From: Stenotrophomonas sp. 24(2023)
GTDB taxonomy: Bacteria > Pseudomonadota > Gammaproteobacteria > Xanthomonadales > Xanthomonadaceae
Direction of reading: 5' to 3'
Length of the DNA stretch: 64,000 nucleotides
Assembly: GCF_030913365.1 (NCBI RefSeq)
Contig: NZ_CP133160.1
Span: forward strand, 3,510,001 to 3,574,000
Shown here piece after piece: positions 25,497-34,878 of this stretch. The notes beneath the pieces are model-generated. The model saw only the letters and a list, made by a program, of their open reading frames with translations, ran no database searches and was not told the origin of the DNA. The position numbers and the translations under genes were made by a program. The first letter of the stretch is position 1; each line of letters starts with the position of its first letter.

Positions 25497-25997
25497 ATGT
25501 CCGACGCCGACGCCGATGCCGATGCCCGGCCTGGCCGCAAGCGCCAGCCGCGTGAACAGACCCCGGTGCAGCGGGCGCTGGGCCTGCTGGTCCGGCGCGA
25601 GCATTCCCGCAAGGAACTGACCCGCAAGCTCACCGCCAAGGGCGTGGAGGGCGATGCCGCCCGCGCGGCGGTGGACAAGCTGACCGAGGCCGGCTGGCAG
25701 GACGACACCCGTTTTGCCGAGAACCTGGTGCGGATGCGTGCGAATACCGGCTATGGGCCGATCCATATCCGTGCTGAACTGGGTACCCATGGCCTGGACA
25801 GCAGTGCCATTGCCGAGGCGATGGACAGCTATGACGGTGACTGGCAGGAAAACGCCCGGGATCTGGTCCGCCGCCGCTTCGGCGAGACAGGGCCACAGGA
25901 GCTGGCGCAGCGGCGCAAGGCGGCCGATCTGCTGGCCCGCCGGGGCTTCGACGGCGACTGCATCCGTCGTGCGACCCGCTACGACCCGGATGACTGA
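25497..25997 (+). CDS. recX: Regulatory protein RecX
   Basis: Modulates RecA filament extension. 166 residues from the ATG at 25497, with GGAG 8 bases upstream; an upstream GTG is possible. The N-terminus is low-complexity (alternating Asp-Ala), then RecX repeats appear: [41 protein letters not shown] and [16 protein letters not shown]. It lies downstream of recA as usual. Confidence 0.93.
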   Translation: MSDADADADARPGRKRQPREQTPVQRALGLLVRREHSRKELTRKLTAKGVEGDAARAAVDKLTEAGWQDDTRFAENLVRMRANTGYGPIHIRAELGTHGLDSSAIAEAMDSYDGDWQENARDLVRRRFGETGPQELAQRRKAADLLARRGFDGDCIRRATRYDPDD

Positions 25998-26108
25998 GGA
26001 CTGGGGGCGCCGGGCCTGTTACTCTTTGAGGTTTCGGCGGTCCGATTTCCGGCCGCGGCCAGGCGGCCGTGGCGGCGGGGCTGCCGGCCCGCACACTGCC
26101 AGCCCCCC

Positions 26109-28757
26109 ATGAACGCATCCGCCAAATTCAGCACCTCCCAGATCCGCAGCGATTTCCTTGAGTTCTTCAAGGGCAAAGGCCACACCATCGTGCCGTCGGC
26201 ACCGCTGGTGCCCGGCAACGATCCGACCCTGCTGTTCACCAACTCCGGCATGGTGCAGTTCAAGGACGTGTTCCTGGGCGCGGAAAAGCGCAGCTACGTG
26301 CGCGCCGCCGACGTCCAGCGCTGCCTGCGCGCGGGTGGCAAGCACAACGACCTGGACCAGGTGGGCTACACCGCCCGCCACCACACCTTCTTTGAAATGC
26401 TGGGCAACTGGTCCTTCGGCGACTACTTCAAGAAGGACGCCATTGCCTGGGCCTGGGAGCTGCTGACCCAGGTCTGGAAGCTGCCGGCCGACCGCCTGCT
26501 GGTCACCGTGTACCAGACCGACGATGAGGCCTACGCGCTGTGGCGCGACATGGTCGGCGTGCCGGAAGCGCGCATCGTGCGCATCGGCGACAACAAGGGT
26601 GCCCCGTTCGCCTCGGACAACTTCTGGCAGATGGCCGACACCGGCCCCTGCGGCCCGTGCACCGAAATCTTCTACGACCATGGCGACCACATTGCCGGTG
26701 GTCCCCCGGGGTCGCCGGATGAGGACGGTGACCGTTTCATCGAAATCTGGAACCTGGTGTTCATGCAGTTCGACCGCCAGCCCGACGGCACCCTGGTGCC
26801 GCTGCCGGCGCCGTGCGTGGACACCGGCATGGGCCTGGAGCGCCTGGCCGCGATCCTGCAACACGTGCACACCAACTATGAGATCGACCTGTTCCAGGCG
26901 CTGATCCGCAAGGCCAGCGAACTGACCGGTACCGGCGATCTGGAAAACAAGTCGCTGCGCGTCATCGCCGACCACATCCGTGCCTGCTCGTTCCTGATCG
27001 TCGATGGCGTGCTGCCGTCCAATGAAGGCCGCGGCTACGTGCTGCGCCGTATCATCCGCCGCGCCCTGCGCCACGGCTGGATGCTGGGCGTGCGCCAGCC
27101 GTTCTTCAGCAAGCTGGTACCGACCCTGGTCGATCTGATGGGCGAGGCCTACCCGGAGCTGCCGGCGCAGGCCGAGACGGTCATCCGCGCCCTGCAGGCC
27201 GAGGAAGAGCGCTTCGCCGAGACGCTGGATTCGGGCATGAAGATCTTCGACGACGTGGCGGCCAAGGTCAGCAACGGCGTCATTCCGGGCGTGGATGCGT
27301 TCCGCCTGTACGACACCTACGGCTTCCCGCTGGACCTGACCCAGGACATCGCGCGCGAGCGTGACCTGACCGTGGACATCGACGGCTTCAATGCCGCGAT
27401 GGAGAACCAGCGCGAAACCGCCCGTGCCGCCGGCAAGTTCGGAGGCGGTGTGACCCTGCCGGCCGAACTGGTCGCCACCCTGAGCCCGACCGTGTTCCTG
27501 GGCTACGACGCCCTGCAGGCCGACGGCCTGCGCGTGCTGGCCCTGCTCAAGGACGGCCGTCCGGTACAGGCCGCCGAGGCCGGCGATGCGGTGATCGTGA
27601 TTACCGACCGCACCCCGTTCTATGCCGAATCCGGCGGTCAGGTCGGTGATACCGGCGTCATCACGGGGGCCGGCGTACGCCTGGCGGTCGAGGACACGCA
27701 GAAGTTCGCGGGCCAGTTCCACGGCCACGTCGGCACCCTGGCCGAGGGCGGCCTGAAGGTGGGTGACGTGCTGGCCGGCCAGGTGGACGGGCAGCGCCGT
27801 GGCGCCACCATCCTCAACCACTCGGCGACCCACCTGCTGCACGCCGCCCTGCGCGAAGTGCTGGGCACCCATGTGCAGCAGAAGGGCTCGCTGGTGGCAC
27901 CGGACCGCCTGCGTTTCGACTTCTCGCATTTCCAGCCGATCACCGCGGCCGAGCTGGCCGTGATCGAGCGCAAGGTCAACGAGCAGGTCCGCGCCAACAA
28001 TGCGGCCGAAGTGCACCAGATGGGCATGCAGGAAGCGCTGGACTTCGGTGCGATGGCCCTGTTCGGTGAAAAGTACGGCGAGAACGTGCGCGTGCTGAAG
28101 ATGGGCGACTATTCCACCGAGCTGTGCGGCGGTACCCACGTCAACCGTACCGGTGATATCGGCCTGTTCAAGATCACCTCCGAGGGCGGTGTCTCCGCAG
28201 GTGTGCGCCGCATCGAGGCCGTCACCGGCCAGGGGGCGCTGGATCATGTGGATGCCGAAGAGGCACGCCTGGCCGAGGCGGCCGAACTGCTGGGCGGCAG
28301 CGCCGCCGATGTGGTCGAGAAGATCCGTGCCCTGGGCCTGCGCCAGAAGCAGCTGGAGCGCGAACTGGAGGCCGTGAAGGCCAAGGTGGCCGCCGGTGCC
28401 ACCGCCGATCTGTCCAGCCAGGCGGTCGAGGTGGCCGGTGTGAAGGTGCTGGCCGCACGCCTGGAAGGCTTCGACGCCAAGGCCCTGCGTGATGCCATCG
28501 ATCGCCTGAAGCAGCAGCTGGGCGATGCGGTGATCCTGCTGGCCGGCACCCAGGACGGCAAGGCAGCCCTGGTCGCGGGCGTGAACGGCAGTGCAATGGG
28601 CCGGGTCAAGGCCGGGGAACTGTTGTCCCATGTCGCCAGTCAGATCGGGGGCAAGGGCGGCGGACGCCCGGACCTCGCCCAGGGTGGTGGCGAGGACGGG
28701 CCCGCCCTTGCCACTGCGCTGGCCGCCGTGGTCGAGTGGGTCAGCCCCCGCCTGTAA
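26109..28757 (+). CDS. alaS: Alanyl-tRNA synthetase
   Basis: Class II synthetase that charges and proofreads tRNA-Ala. 882 residues, full length. The N-terminal catalytic domain contains [18 protein letters not shown] (motif 2 region) and [14 protein letters not shown] (motif 3). The editing domain has [16 protein letters not shown] with zinc-binding His, and the Cys/His pair in [15 protein letters not shown]. The C-terminal C-Ala domain ends [12 protein letters not shown]. recX-alaS-csrA is the order expected in gammaproteobacteria. Confidence 0.97.
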   Translation: MNASAKFSTSQIRSDFLEFFKGKGHTIVPSAPLVPGNDPTLLFTNSGMVQFKDVFLGAEKRSYVRAADVQRCLRAGGKHNDLDQVGYTARHHTFFEMLGNWSFGDYFKKDAIAWAWELLTQVWKLPADRLLVTVYQTDDEAYALWRDMVGVPEARIVRIGDNKGAPFASDNFWQMADTGPCGPCTEIFYDHGDHIAGGPPGSPDEDGDRFIEIWNLVFMQFDRQPDGTLVPLPAPCVDTGMGLERLAAILQHVHTNYEIDLFQALIRKASELTGTGDLENKSLRVIADHIRACSFLIVDGVLPSNEGRGYVLRRIIRRALRHGWMLGVRQPFFSKLVPTLVDLMGEAYPELPAQAETVIRALQAEEERFAETLDSGMKIFDDVAAKVSNGVIPGVDAFRLYDTYGFPLDLTQDIARERDLTVDIDGFNAAMENQRETARAAGKFGGGVTLPAELVATLSPTVFLGYDALQADGLRVLALLKDGRPVQAAEAGDAVIVITDRTPFYAESGGQVGDTGVITGAGVRLAVEDTQKFAGQFHGHVGTLAEGGLKVGDVLAGQVDGQRRGATILNHSATHLLHAALREVLGTHVQQKGSLVAPDRLRFDFSHFQPITAAELAVIERKVNEQVRANNAAEVHQMGMQEALDFGAMALFGEKYGENVRVLKMGDYSTELCGGTHVNRTGDIGLFKITSEGGVSAGVRRIEAVTGQGALDHVDAEEARLAEAAELLGGSAADVVEKIRALGLRQKQLERELEAVKAKVAAGATADLSSQAVEVAGVKVLAARLEGFDAKALRDAIDRLKQQLGDAVILLAGTQDGKAALVAGVNGSAMGRVKAGELLSHVASQIGGKGGGRPDLAQGGGEDGPALATALAAVVEWVSPRL

Positions 28758-28844
28758 ACGTTTCTGGCCGGTTCCCTCCCTTGAAGGGGGGGAACGGCAG
28801 ACGGTACCATTGCCTACTCTTTTTCCCTTTGTCGTGGGGCGGCC

Positions 28845-28874
28845 TTGACAGGACGCCAAGCCGGTGGGGGATAC
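28845..28874 (+). promoter_or_regulatory. Likely csrA promoter
   Basis: TTGACA and GGATAC separated by 18 bases, 33 bases before the csrA ATG. A GC-rich hairpin (gttccctcccttgaagggggggaac) upstream of it could end the alaS transcript. Confidence 0.45.
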
Positions 28875-28906
28875 CCTTCCACACGGTTCCATGGAGACTT
28901 ACCAAA

Positions 28907-29110
28907 ATGTTGATCCTGACTCGCCGCGTCGGCGAAACCCTGATGATCGGAGACTCGGTCAGCGTCACCGTGCTCGGCGTCAAGGGTAACCAGGTGCGTA
29001 TCGGCATCACTGCGCCGAAGGACGTGGCCGTGCATCGCGAAGAGATCTACCAGCGCATCCAGCGTGGTGATGAAGCCGGTGGCGCCGGCAGCGAAAATTC
29101 TGCGGAATAA
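28907..29110 (+). CDS. csrA: Carbon storage regulator CsrA
   Basis: RNA-binding translational regulator of biofilm, motility and carbon storage genes. 67 residues. The conserved core is [31 protein letters not shown] and [17 protein letters not shown], with the RNA-contacting residues near Leu4/Arg6 and Arg44. GGAG lies 10 bases before the ATG. Confidence 0.97.
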   Translation: MLILTRRVGETLMIGDSVSVTVLGVKGNQVRIGITAPKDVAVHREEIYQRIQRGDEAGGAGSENSAE

Positions 29111-29124
29111 TGCTTTACCTTTCC

Positions 29125-29149
29125 GCGTGAATAAGGCTATTATTCACGC
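29125..29149 (+). terminator. Hairpin between csrA and tRNA-Ser
   Basis: gcgtgaata / tattcacgc, a nine-base perfect stem with a seven-base loop. It has no U-tract, so it is only a weak terminator candidate. Confidence 0.35.
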
Positions 29150-29195
29150 CCTCGACGGCAACCTTGAACGGACGCCAGCGAGGCTGAAAACCCCG

Positions 29196-29287
29196 GAGTG
29201 ATGCCCGAGTGGCCGAAGGGGCTCCCCTGCTAAGGGAGTATAGGGTCAAAAGCTCTATCGAGGGTTCGAATCCCTCTCACTCCGCCA
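29196..29287 (+). tRNA. serX: tRNA-Ser (anticodon GCU)
   Basis: 92 bases including the encoded CCA. Acceptor stem GGAGTGA / TCACTCC; D-arm gcccgagtggccgaaggggc; anticodon stem ctccc/gggag with loop ctgctaa (anticodon GCT at 29229-29231). A long variable arm marks class II tRNA-Ser, and the T-arm is gagggttcgaatccctc. It is followed by a strong terminator and an integrase remnant, so it has probably served as an attachment site. The symbol is a placeholder for a tRNA-Ser gene. Confidence 0.95.
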
Positions 29288-29296
29288 GTTGATAGG

Positions 29297-29335
29297 AAAC
29301 GCCCGCAGATCAATGATTTGCGGGCGTTTTTCTTT
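29297..29335 (+). terminator. Rho-independent terminator after tRNA-Ser
   Basis: Stem aaacgcccgca... / ...tgcgggcgttt with an AT-rich loop, followed by tttcttttcc. Confidence 0.85.
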
Positions 29336-29368
29336 TCCGGCCTTGGACACTCGCTTGGACGCGTTGTC

Positions 29369-30120
29369 ATGCGAGTAGCGCGCTACCTGGTTCGCGGCAT
29401 CACACCGGCCGCTTCTACGTTTGGCTGAAGGTGCCGAGCGATCTTCAATCCCTGCTGGGCTGCAAAGTCATCAAGCGCGCCACGGCGACGACCTGTGCGC
29501 GTGTCGCCACCGCTTGTGCGCTGGTGATGCAGGCAGCCTATGCTCAGATCTTCGCTGCCCTCAGGAATGACGGTATGGGACCGGAGCTGGATGAGCTCTT
29601 GAAGATGCTCAAGGGAAAGCCTATCCGCGAGTTGACCCTTCAAGGGGGCACGCTGCCGGGTGGGGTGGAGCTGGGGCGTGTCGAGATCAACGACGATCGT
29701 GATCGTGTGTTGTTTCAGCAGACCGTTCGCGACCTCCTGACGTTCGACCATTGGCTGCCGTCGTCGAAGGCGTTTTGCCGCCCTCGGCGCCTCGCCCTTC
29801 TCAAGCGGTGGGCAAGGAGCGGCCACCCGTGCCGGTGGGCATGACGCTTGCGGACGCGCGCGATAAGTACCTGCTCGGCATCCAGGGCAAGAACGTTGGC
29901 AGGACCATCGTTCAGAAGCGGAAAGCACAGGTTGACCTGGAGCTCTTCTTGGCAGGGCAGCGCAAGAATGGGCGCCCGGTCCTGTTGCAGGCGCTGACCC
30001 GCCTGGACTTCGCCGATTGGTTCCTGCATGAGCCGTCCTTGGGGCGGGTGATCACCTGCATCACCACCCGAACGAGCCGTGGCGCGTACATTGCGGCTGA
30101 AGACTACTTCTTCAAGGTGA
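29369..30120 (+). pseudogene. Degraded tyrosine-recombinase (phage integrase) remnant
   Basis: Three frames together give an integrase N-terminal part. The first frame reads MRVARYLVRGI, then a frameshift near 29402. The second frame runs TGRFYVWLKVPSDLQSLLGC through VRDLLTFDH to about 29750, where a second frameshift occurs. The third frame reads VGMTLADARDKYLLGIQGKN and KAQVDLELFLAGQRKNGRP, typical of the SAM-like core-binding domain. The catalytic domain with its R..HxxR..Y residues is absent. It points away from the adjacent tRNA-Ser, as integrases of tRNA-integrated elements do. Clearly inactive. Confidence 0.8.
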
Positions 30121-30121
30121 A

Positions 30122-30604
30122 ATGATGGATCCCGGACGCCGGTGGTTTTCAGTTGTTGCGCTGGTTTTTATCCTTGGCGCTTGTTCTTCATCCAGCCAGG
30201 ATGTGGGCTCCGCGGGGGCTCCAGGCGCGTGTAAGTTTCGTGGTAATGAGTTGGGAGCTGAAACCTGCATGACCACGATGTCTGCGCTGTTGTCTCAGCC
30301 GGAAAAATTTGATGGGCGCTTGGTTTCCTTCCATGCATGGACGGATCAGGTCAACGGTGCGATCTTGCTCTTTCCCTCCCGTGATGAACTGGATGCAAGG
30401 GACTCATTCAGTTCATTGGTCGCCTATCCAGAATCAAGTCCGGCTGCCTTTCGAGAAATGTCTTCGGTTGAGGATGGGAAAGGGAAATTCTTGCGGGTGA
30501 CCGGGACGTTTCGCTGGAATCGCGAGGGTGCTCCCAGGTCCCCAGGTGCTCCAGTGGATGTAGATCGGATGGGTGTAATGGAAGGCCTTGATTTAAGTTT
30601 GTAG
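30122..30604 (+). CDS. Orphan lipoprotein of the insertion scar
   Basis: 160 residues. The start is ATG at 30122 (or the next ATG codon). A lipoprotein signal ends VFILGAC followed by SSSSQD. Two further Cys (CKFRG and TCMTT) could form a disulfide. The rest, with LLSQPEKFDGRLVSFHAW, FPSRDELDARDSFSSLVAYP and FLRVTGTFRW, resembles periplasmic beta-domain proteins in which a conserved 'pefydgk.v.v.G' strand starts an OB-like fold; I cannot name the family. Base use is clearly less GC-rich than the core genes, consistent with horizontal gain. Confidence 0.65.
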   Translation: MMDPGRRWFSVVALVFILGACSSSSQDVGSAGAPGACKFRGNELGAETCMTTMSALLSQPEKFDGRLVSFHAWTDQVNGAILLFPSRDELDARDSFSSLVAYPESSPAAFREMSSVEDGKGKFLRVTGTFRWNREGAPRSPGAPVDVDRMGVMEGLDLSL

Positions 30605-30635
30605 CGGATGAGTCGAGTGGGTTGGTGGCAGGTGC

Positions 30636-31046
30636 TTGGCGAGCCTTGTAGACGTTCGCGCCTTGGCGACGGTAGCGGTGATCGGTCTGCCGACGATCGA
30701 GCCGGTGGTCAGTGCACCCGGTCTGGTCAATGTGACGCAGTACAGCCTGAGCTGGCCGGCACCGGCCAACAGCGAGAGCTTCGTGCTGGAGGCAAGCGCC
30801 AACAGTGCTGGCTGGACGGTGGTGTACAGCGGTGGCACGAACAGCTTTGGCGCCAGCCGGGGCAACGGTAGCTATGCCTGTCGGGGGCGTGCCTGCAACT
30901 TCGCCGGATGCAGTCTGAACTCCGGCGTGGCTACGGTGTCGGTGGTGCTCCCGCCCCCAGGGATGTACCTCTTCGAAGCCCAATGGCTGAGCAGCAAGAC
31001 GGCGCCTTATCAGGTCCAATGCACGGTGGGTTGTTCAACGCGGTGA
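30636..31046 (+). pseudogene. Fibronectin-III-like fragment of an Rhs/wall-associated protein
   Basis: The open frame starts with TTG and has no good ribosome site. It contains one nearly complete module (VTQYSLSWPAPANSESFVLE, WTVVYSGGTNSF, GNGSYACRGRACNFAGCS) and the start of a second (KTAPYQVQCTVG). Such modules, of the form ...YrVRACN..GCs..., are repeated in large Rhs-type surface proteins of Xanthomonadaceae. Here the repeat is interrupted by changes at conserved places (YACRGRACN instead of YxYRVRACN) and ends at a stop, so I read it as a broken remnant of a larger gene. Confidence 0.55.
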
Positions 31047-31061
31047 AGAGGGAGACGGAAC

Positions 31062-31844
31062 ATGAGCACCACAGCACGCATGTTGGCATTGCTGGCGACG
31101 CTGGCGCTGGCCGGTGGCTGCCATGCGGCTGGCGCGCCTGCGCCCGGCTACCGTTTTGAAGGCGTGGCGCCCAAGGGCCACCAGGTGAGCGTCTGCAATG
31201 GCGCGCGCTGCCACGCGGCCGCCGCGCCGGAGAACCTGCAGTTGCAGCTGGACGAGGGCGATGCGGTGTCCTATGTCGATCTGGACGGAGATGGGCGTCC
31301 CGAGCTGGTGATGTCCGGGCCGGCAGGTGTCAATCGTTGCATCACGATCTACAAGCCGTCCGCTACCGACGGCAGCATCCGCGAGTACACGCCGGGACCG
31401 GCGGCGATCTGCAACTACCGGCTGCGCGATGGCTACCTGTACAGCCAGACCCGCGAGGGTGCCACGCTCGTGGAGGAACGCTACATGGCCCGCGACGGCC
31501 GGCTGGTGCTGCAGCTGCGGGACAGCTGCGTGGGCTGTGGGCGCGTGGCGCGCGAGCGCTTCAGCGACGGCACGCCGGTGCAGCGCCTGTTGGTCAGCGA
31601 TGCACCGCGGATGGAGGACCGCACGCCGGTCCAGGCCCGCATCGTCGTGGACAGGGCCAGCCTGTTCAACAGCGCCGATGCCGACGATCGCTCGCGCATG
31701 TATCTGGTGAAAGGGGACACGGTCGAGGTGCTGGAGCACGCGGGGAACGGTGATTCGGCGCTGTACCGCGTCCGCTACACGCGCCAGGGCAGGCCTGCCA
31801 TCGAGAAGTGGCTGGCCTGCAGCAGCCTGGGCAGCTGCCGCTAG
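31062..31844 (+). CDS. Exported protein next to the Rhs remnant, unrecognised
   Basis: 260 residues with a GAGGGAGACGG ribosome site. The N-terminus MSTTARMLALLATLALAGGC could be a lipoprotein signal (Cys20) or a cleaved signal ending at ACHAAG. An FG-GAP/VCBS-like acidic loop YVDLDGDGRPELVM follows near residue 71. Paired Cys (CNGARC, SCVGC, CSSLGSC) suggest disulfides. The segment PVQARIVVDRASLFNSADADDRSRMYLVKGDTVEVLEH reads like an SH3-type fold near the C-terminus. The family is unknown. Its place immediately downstream of an Rhs fragment allows an accessory or immunity role, but nothing proves it. Confidence 0.6.
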   Translation: MSTTARMLALLATLALAGGCHAAGAPAPGYRFEGVAPKGHQVSVCNGARCHAAAAPENLQLQLDEGDAVSYVDLDGDGRPELVMSGPAGVNRCITIYKPSATDGSIREYTPGPAAICNYRLRDGYLYSQTREGATLVEERYMARDGRLVLQLRDSCVGCGRVARERFSDGTPVQRLLVSDAPRMEDRTPVQARIVVDRASLFNSADADDRSRMYLVKGDTVEVLEHAGNGDSALYRVRYTRQGRPAIEKWLACSSLGSCR

Positions 31845-31874
31845 CAGCTGCCGGCAGGCGCACCGTACAGGCAT

Positions 31875-31908
31875 CACCATCACCGGCCCTGTCGCGCCGG
31901 TGATGGTG
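31875..31908. terminator. Perfect 13-pair hairpin between convergent genes
   Basis: caccatcaccggc / gccggtgatggtg with an eight-base loop, between the ends of the 260-residue protein and the EF-hand gene. No U-tract; it may function in both directions. Confidence 0.45.
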
Positions 31909-31916
31909 CGCTCCGG

Positions 31917-32294
31917 TTACTTCTTCGCTGCCTCGGCGGTCTGCGCCGCCACCATGGCCTGCTGCAGTTCCTTCAGCGACAGGAAGCCATCCTTGTCGGT
32001 GTCCAGGCCGTCGAAGTAGCGGGCGATCTCCGGCACGACGGCGGCTTCGGTCTTGCTGATCTTGCCATCGCTGTTGGCATCCATGGCCTTGAAGGCTTCG
32101 GTGATGGAATCGGCCTGCTTGTTGAAGCGCGACTGCTGGTAGCGGGTGTACTCGCTCTTGTCCACCTTGCCGTCCTTGTCGGCGTCCATTTCGCTGAAGG
32201 TGGAATCGATATAGGCCTGCTTCGGATCAGAGGATGCGCCGTGGGCGAATGCCGGAACCAGGGCGAGGGCGAACAGCAGAGGAGAAATCTTCAT
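31917..32294 (-). CDS. EF-hand calcium-binding exported protein
   Basis: 125 residues with a cleavable signal peptide (MKISPLLFALALVPAFAHGA). Three EF-hand loops follow: DADKDGKVDKSE (37-48), DANSDGKISKTE (72-83) and DTDKDGFLSLKE (98-109). Periplasmic calsymin-like proteins of this kind buffer or sense calcium. The gene lies 68 bases downstream of the BA14K-like gene on the same strand and may share its transcript. Confidence 0.85.
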   Translation of the reverse strand: MKISPLLFALALVPAFAHGASSDPKQAYIDSTFSEMDADKDGKVDKSEYTRYQQSRFNKQADSITEAFKAMDANSDGKISKTEAAVVPEIARYFDGLDTDKDGFLSLKELQQAMVAAQTAEAAKK

Positions 32295-32362
32295 GGTCGA
32301 TGGAATCCTGGAATGAAAGGAAACAGATGCACGCGGGCACGCCGCAGGGGCGTTGCATGCTT

Positions 32363-32788
32363 TCAGCGGCAGCGGTAGGTGTAGCCGTCATTGCCGCGGT
32401 AGGTGTCGGTCCCGCGGTCATAGTTGCCGTAGCGGCTGATGCAGTAGTCGGCACGCTCGCGGTTTTCACGTTCACGCTTGGCGGCTGCGGCAATCACGCC
32501 TGCCACCACCGCCACGCCGACCGTGCCGGCGACGACGTTGCGGGTTCTTTCACGATCACGGCGTTCCCGCTCGCGGCGCTCGCGCTCTTCCTGCTCCGCC
32601 GCTCCCGCAATGACGCCCGCTGTCAGGGCAACGCCCAGTGCCGCTGCCGCCGCGCGTTCGGATTCTTCCTTGCGCTGGCGCTCCCAGTACCCGTCCTGTC
32701 CCTTGGCCTGCACGTTGCCTGCGTACGGAATCATGACCAGCAGTTGAGCGATTACCAGTAATGCCACGCGTCCTGTCCTGAGAAACAT
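32363..32788 (-). CDS. BA14K-like small membrane/exported protein
   Basis: 141 residues. The signal or anchor (MFLRTGRVALLVIAQLLVMI) is followed by two similar hydrophobic alanine/glycine segments (ALGVALTAGVIAGAA and GTVGVAVVAGVIAAAA), each followed by a run of alternating Arg/Glu (EERERRERERRDRER), i.e. an internal duplication. The C-terminus DYCISRYGNYDRGTDTYRGN with the final YTYRC matches the BA14K motif (Y-C-x-x-R-Y-x-S/N-Y-D). The function is unknown, probably envelope-associated. A CGCAA-N6-CGCAA-type site lies 52 bases upstream. Confidence 0.65.
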   Translation of the reverse strand: MFLRTGRVALLVIAQLLVMIPYAGNVQAKGQDGYWERQRKEESERAAAAALGVALTAGVIAGAAEQEERERRERERRDRERTRNVVAGTVGVAVVAGVIAAAAKRERENRERADYCISRYGNYDRGTDTYRGNDGYTYRCR

Positions 32789-32839
32789 TGTCCGCTCCTG
32801 TGCGGTTGTGGGTGTGTGGCGCTAGTACACCCCGCGAAC

Positions 32840-32856
32840 ATTGCGCCAACCTGCAG
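32840..32856 (-). promoter_or_regulatory. Putative response-regulator site A (BA14K gene)
   Basis: Read in the gene direction: ctgcaggttggcgcaat. The promoter-proximal half CGCAA is conserved but the other half is degenerate. It is 52 bases upstream of the BA14K-like start and one of five related 17-mers in 32.8-39.4 kb. Confidence 0.45.
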
Positions 32857-32907
32857 TGCACGCGGCTGCAGGATCCGGTTCATCTGCCGGCCATGCAGGC
32901 CGGCCGT

Positions 32908-34878
32908 TCAGCGGATCAGCGCCTCCACCGGGTCCAGCTGCGCGGCACGGCGCGCCGGCAGGAAACCGAACCCGATCCCGATCAGGCTGGAACAGGCGAA
33001 CGCGGCGACGATGGAGGCGGCCGAGAACACCAGGCTGAAGCCGACGTCGGCCAGTTCCAGCAGCAGGCCCAGGCCCAACGCCAGCGCAATGCCGAGCACG
33101 CCGCCGAGCAGGCATACCAGCACCGACTCGATCAGGAACTGCTGCAGGATGTCGCTGCGGCGCGCGCCGACAGCCATGCGCACGCCGATTTCGCGGGTGC
33201 GTTCAGTCACCGACACCAGCATGATGTTCATCACGCCGATGCCACCGACCACCAGCGCGATGGCGGCGATGGCGCTGATCATCATGGTCAGGATGCCGGT
33301 GGTCTGCTCGATGGAATGGCGGATCTGCGCGTTGTTGCTCATGTAGAAATCGCGGCTGCCATGACGCCGCATGAGCAGCCGGGCAATGGCCGCTTCAGCG
33401 GCCTGCATGGTGATCGCATCGGACACGCGCACGGTGATGCTCGATACGTGGCTCTGGCCCAGCATGCGCGCCATGGCGGTGGTGTAGGGCACCCAGATGC
33501 TCAGGACCGAAGCATCCCCCACGGCAGCGGCATCCTTCTTCGTCACGCCGACCACGCGTACCGGCACGTTGCCCAGCAGCAGGGTCTGCCCGACCGGGTT
33601 GTCGCGTGCGCCGAACAGACGGGCACGGGTATTGGCATCGATCACCGCCACCTGCTGGTAGCCATCCACCGCGGCCTGCGCGAAGAAGCGGCCTTCGCCC
33701 AGTTCCAGCCCACGCACACGGAAGTACTGCTCGCTGACCCCGTGCACCTGGGTGCTGGCGGTGCGGTTGCCGCGCATTGCCGTGGCGGTGGTGGCCACCC
33801 CCGGGGTCGCGCTGTCGATGAAGGGTTGCCCGGCCAGGGCTACGCTGTCACCGGGGGTGAGGGTTTCCACCTGCGCGGCACGCAGGTCGCCGAAGCCGGC
33901 GCCGGGATAGATTTCGATGGTGTTGGTGCCCAGCGAGGCGATGTTGGACAGGATCGCCTGACGCGCGCCGGTACCCAGCGCGACCACCGACACCACCGAG
34001 GCGATGCCGATGATGATGCCCAGCATGGTCAGGAAGGTGCGCATGCGGTGGGCATTCATGGCCCGCAGCGCCATGCGGAAGGCTTCGCTGAAGCGGTCGC
34101 GCACGGCCTGCAGGCTGCTGCTCCCGGCCTGCGCTGCCACCTGTTGCGCGGCCTGGCCGGGCATGGCCGTCGCCTGCCGGGTGGGCCGGTCGGACACGAT
34201 GCGGCCGTCGCGGATTTCGATGATGCGCTGGGCATGCTCGGCCACGGCCATGTCATGGGTGACCAGCACCACGGTATGGCCCTCGGCATGCAGCTCGGCC
34301 AGGATCTTCATCACTTCCTTGCCCGACTGCGTGTCCAGCGCGCCGGTGGGCTCGTCGGCGAAGATCACCGCACCACCGTTCATCAGTGCCCGGGCGATCG
34401 ACACGCGCTGCTGCTGGCCACCGGACAGCTCGCCGGGGCGATGGTCCATCCGCTCGCCCAGGCCCAGCCGCGCCAGCAGCTGGGCCGCCCGTGCGTGGCG
34501 TGCCTGCGCGGGCACGCCGGCATAGATGGCCGGCACTTCAACGTTGCCGATGGCCGACAGGTCGTTGAGCAGGTGGTAGCGCTGGAAGATGAAGCCGAAA
34601 TGCTCGCGGCGCAGTGCCGCCAGTTCATCCGGGTCCATCTGCCCGGTATCGCGCCCGCCCACCTGGTACTGGCCGGCCGAGGGCCGGTCCAGGCAGCCCA
34701 GGATGTTCATCAGCGTGGATTTTCCCGAGCCGGACTGGCCGACGATGGCGACCAGCTCGCCGGCGTGGATGTCCAGGTCGATACCGTGCAGCACGACCAG
34801 TGCCTGGTCGCCAGCGGGGAATTCACGGCGCAGCCCGCGCACGCTTAGCAGCGGCTGCGGCATCGGTGCCGCCGTCAC
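32908..34878 (-). CDS. macB: MacB-type ABC transporter (ATPase + permease)
   Basis: Inner-membrane ABC protein of the MacAB-TolC type, which moves macrolides, toxins or envelope compounds. 656 residues. The start is GTG at 34878 overlapping the macA stop; an ATG at 34863 is an alternative. The ATPase domain has Walker A GQSGSGKST, signature LSGGQQQR and Walker B VIFADEPTGALD. Helix 1 lies near residue 295; the periplasmic MacB core follows (about 315-530), then three C-terminal helices (ISAIAAIALVVGGIGVMNIM and two more). No outer-membrane partner is encoded next to it. Confidence 0.93.
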   Translation of the reverse strand: MTAAPMPQPLLSVRGLRREFPAGDQALVVLHGIDLDIHAGELVAIVGQSGSGKSTLMNILGCLDRPSAGQYQVGGRDTGQMDPDELAALRREHFGFIFQRYHLLNDLSAIGNVEVPAIYAGVPAQARHARAAQLLARLGLGERMDHRPGELSGGQQQRVSIARALMNGGAVIFADEPTGALDTQSGKEVMKILAELHAEGHTVVLVTHDMAVAEHAQRIIEIRDGRIVSDRPTRQATAMPGQAAQQVAAQAGSSSLQAVRDRFSEAFRMALRAMNAHRMRTFLTMLGIIIGIASVVSVVALGTGARQAILSNIASLGTNTIEIYPGAGFGDLRAAQVETLTPGDSVALAGQPFIDSATPGVATTATAMRGNRTASTQVHGVSEQYFRVRGLELGEGRFFAQAAVDGYQQVAVIDANTRARLFGARDNPVGQTLLLGNVPVRVVGVTKKDAAAVGDASVLSIWVPYTTAMARMLGQSHVSSITVRVSDAITMQAAEAAIARLLMRRHGSRDFYMSNNAQIRHSIEQTTGILTMMISAIAAIALVVGGIGVMNIMLVSVTERTREIGVRMAVGARRSDILQQFLIESVLVCLLGGVLGIALALGLGLLLELADVGFSLVFSAASIVAAFACSSLIGIGFGFLPARRAAQLDPVEALIR

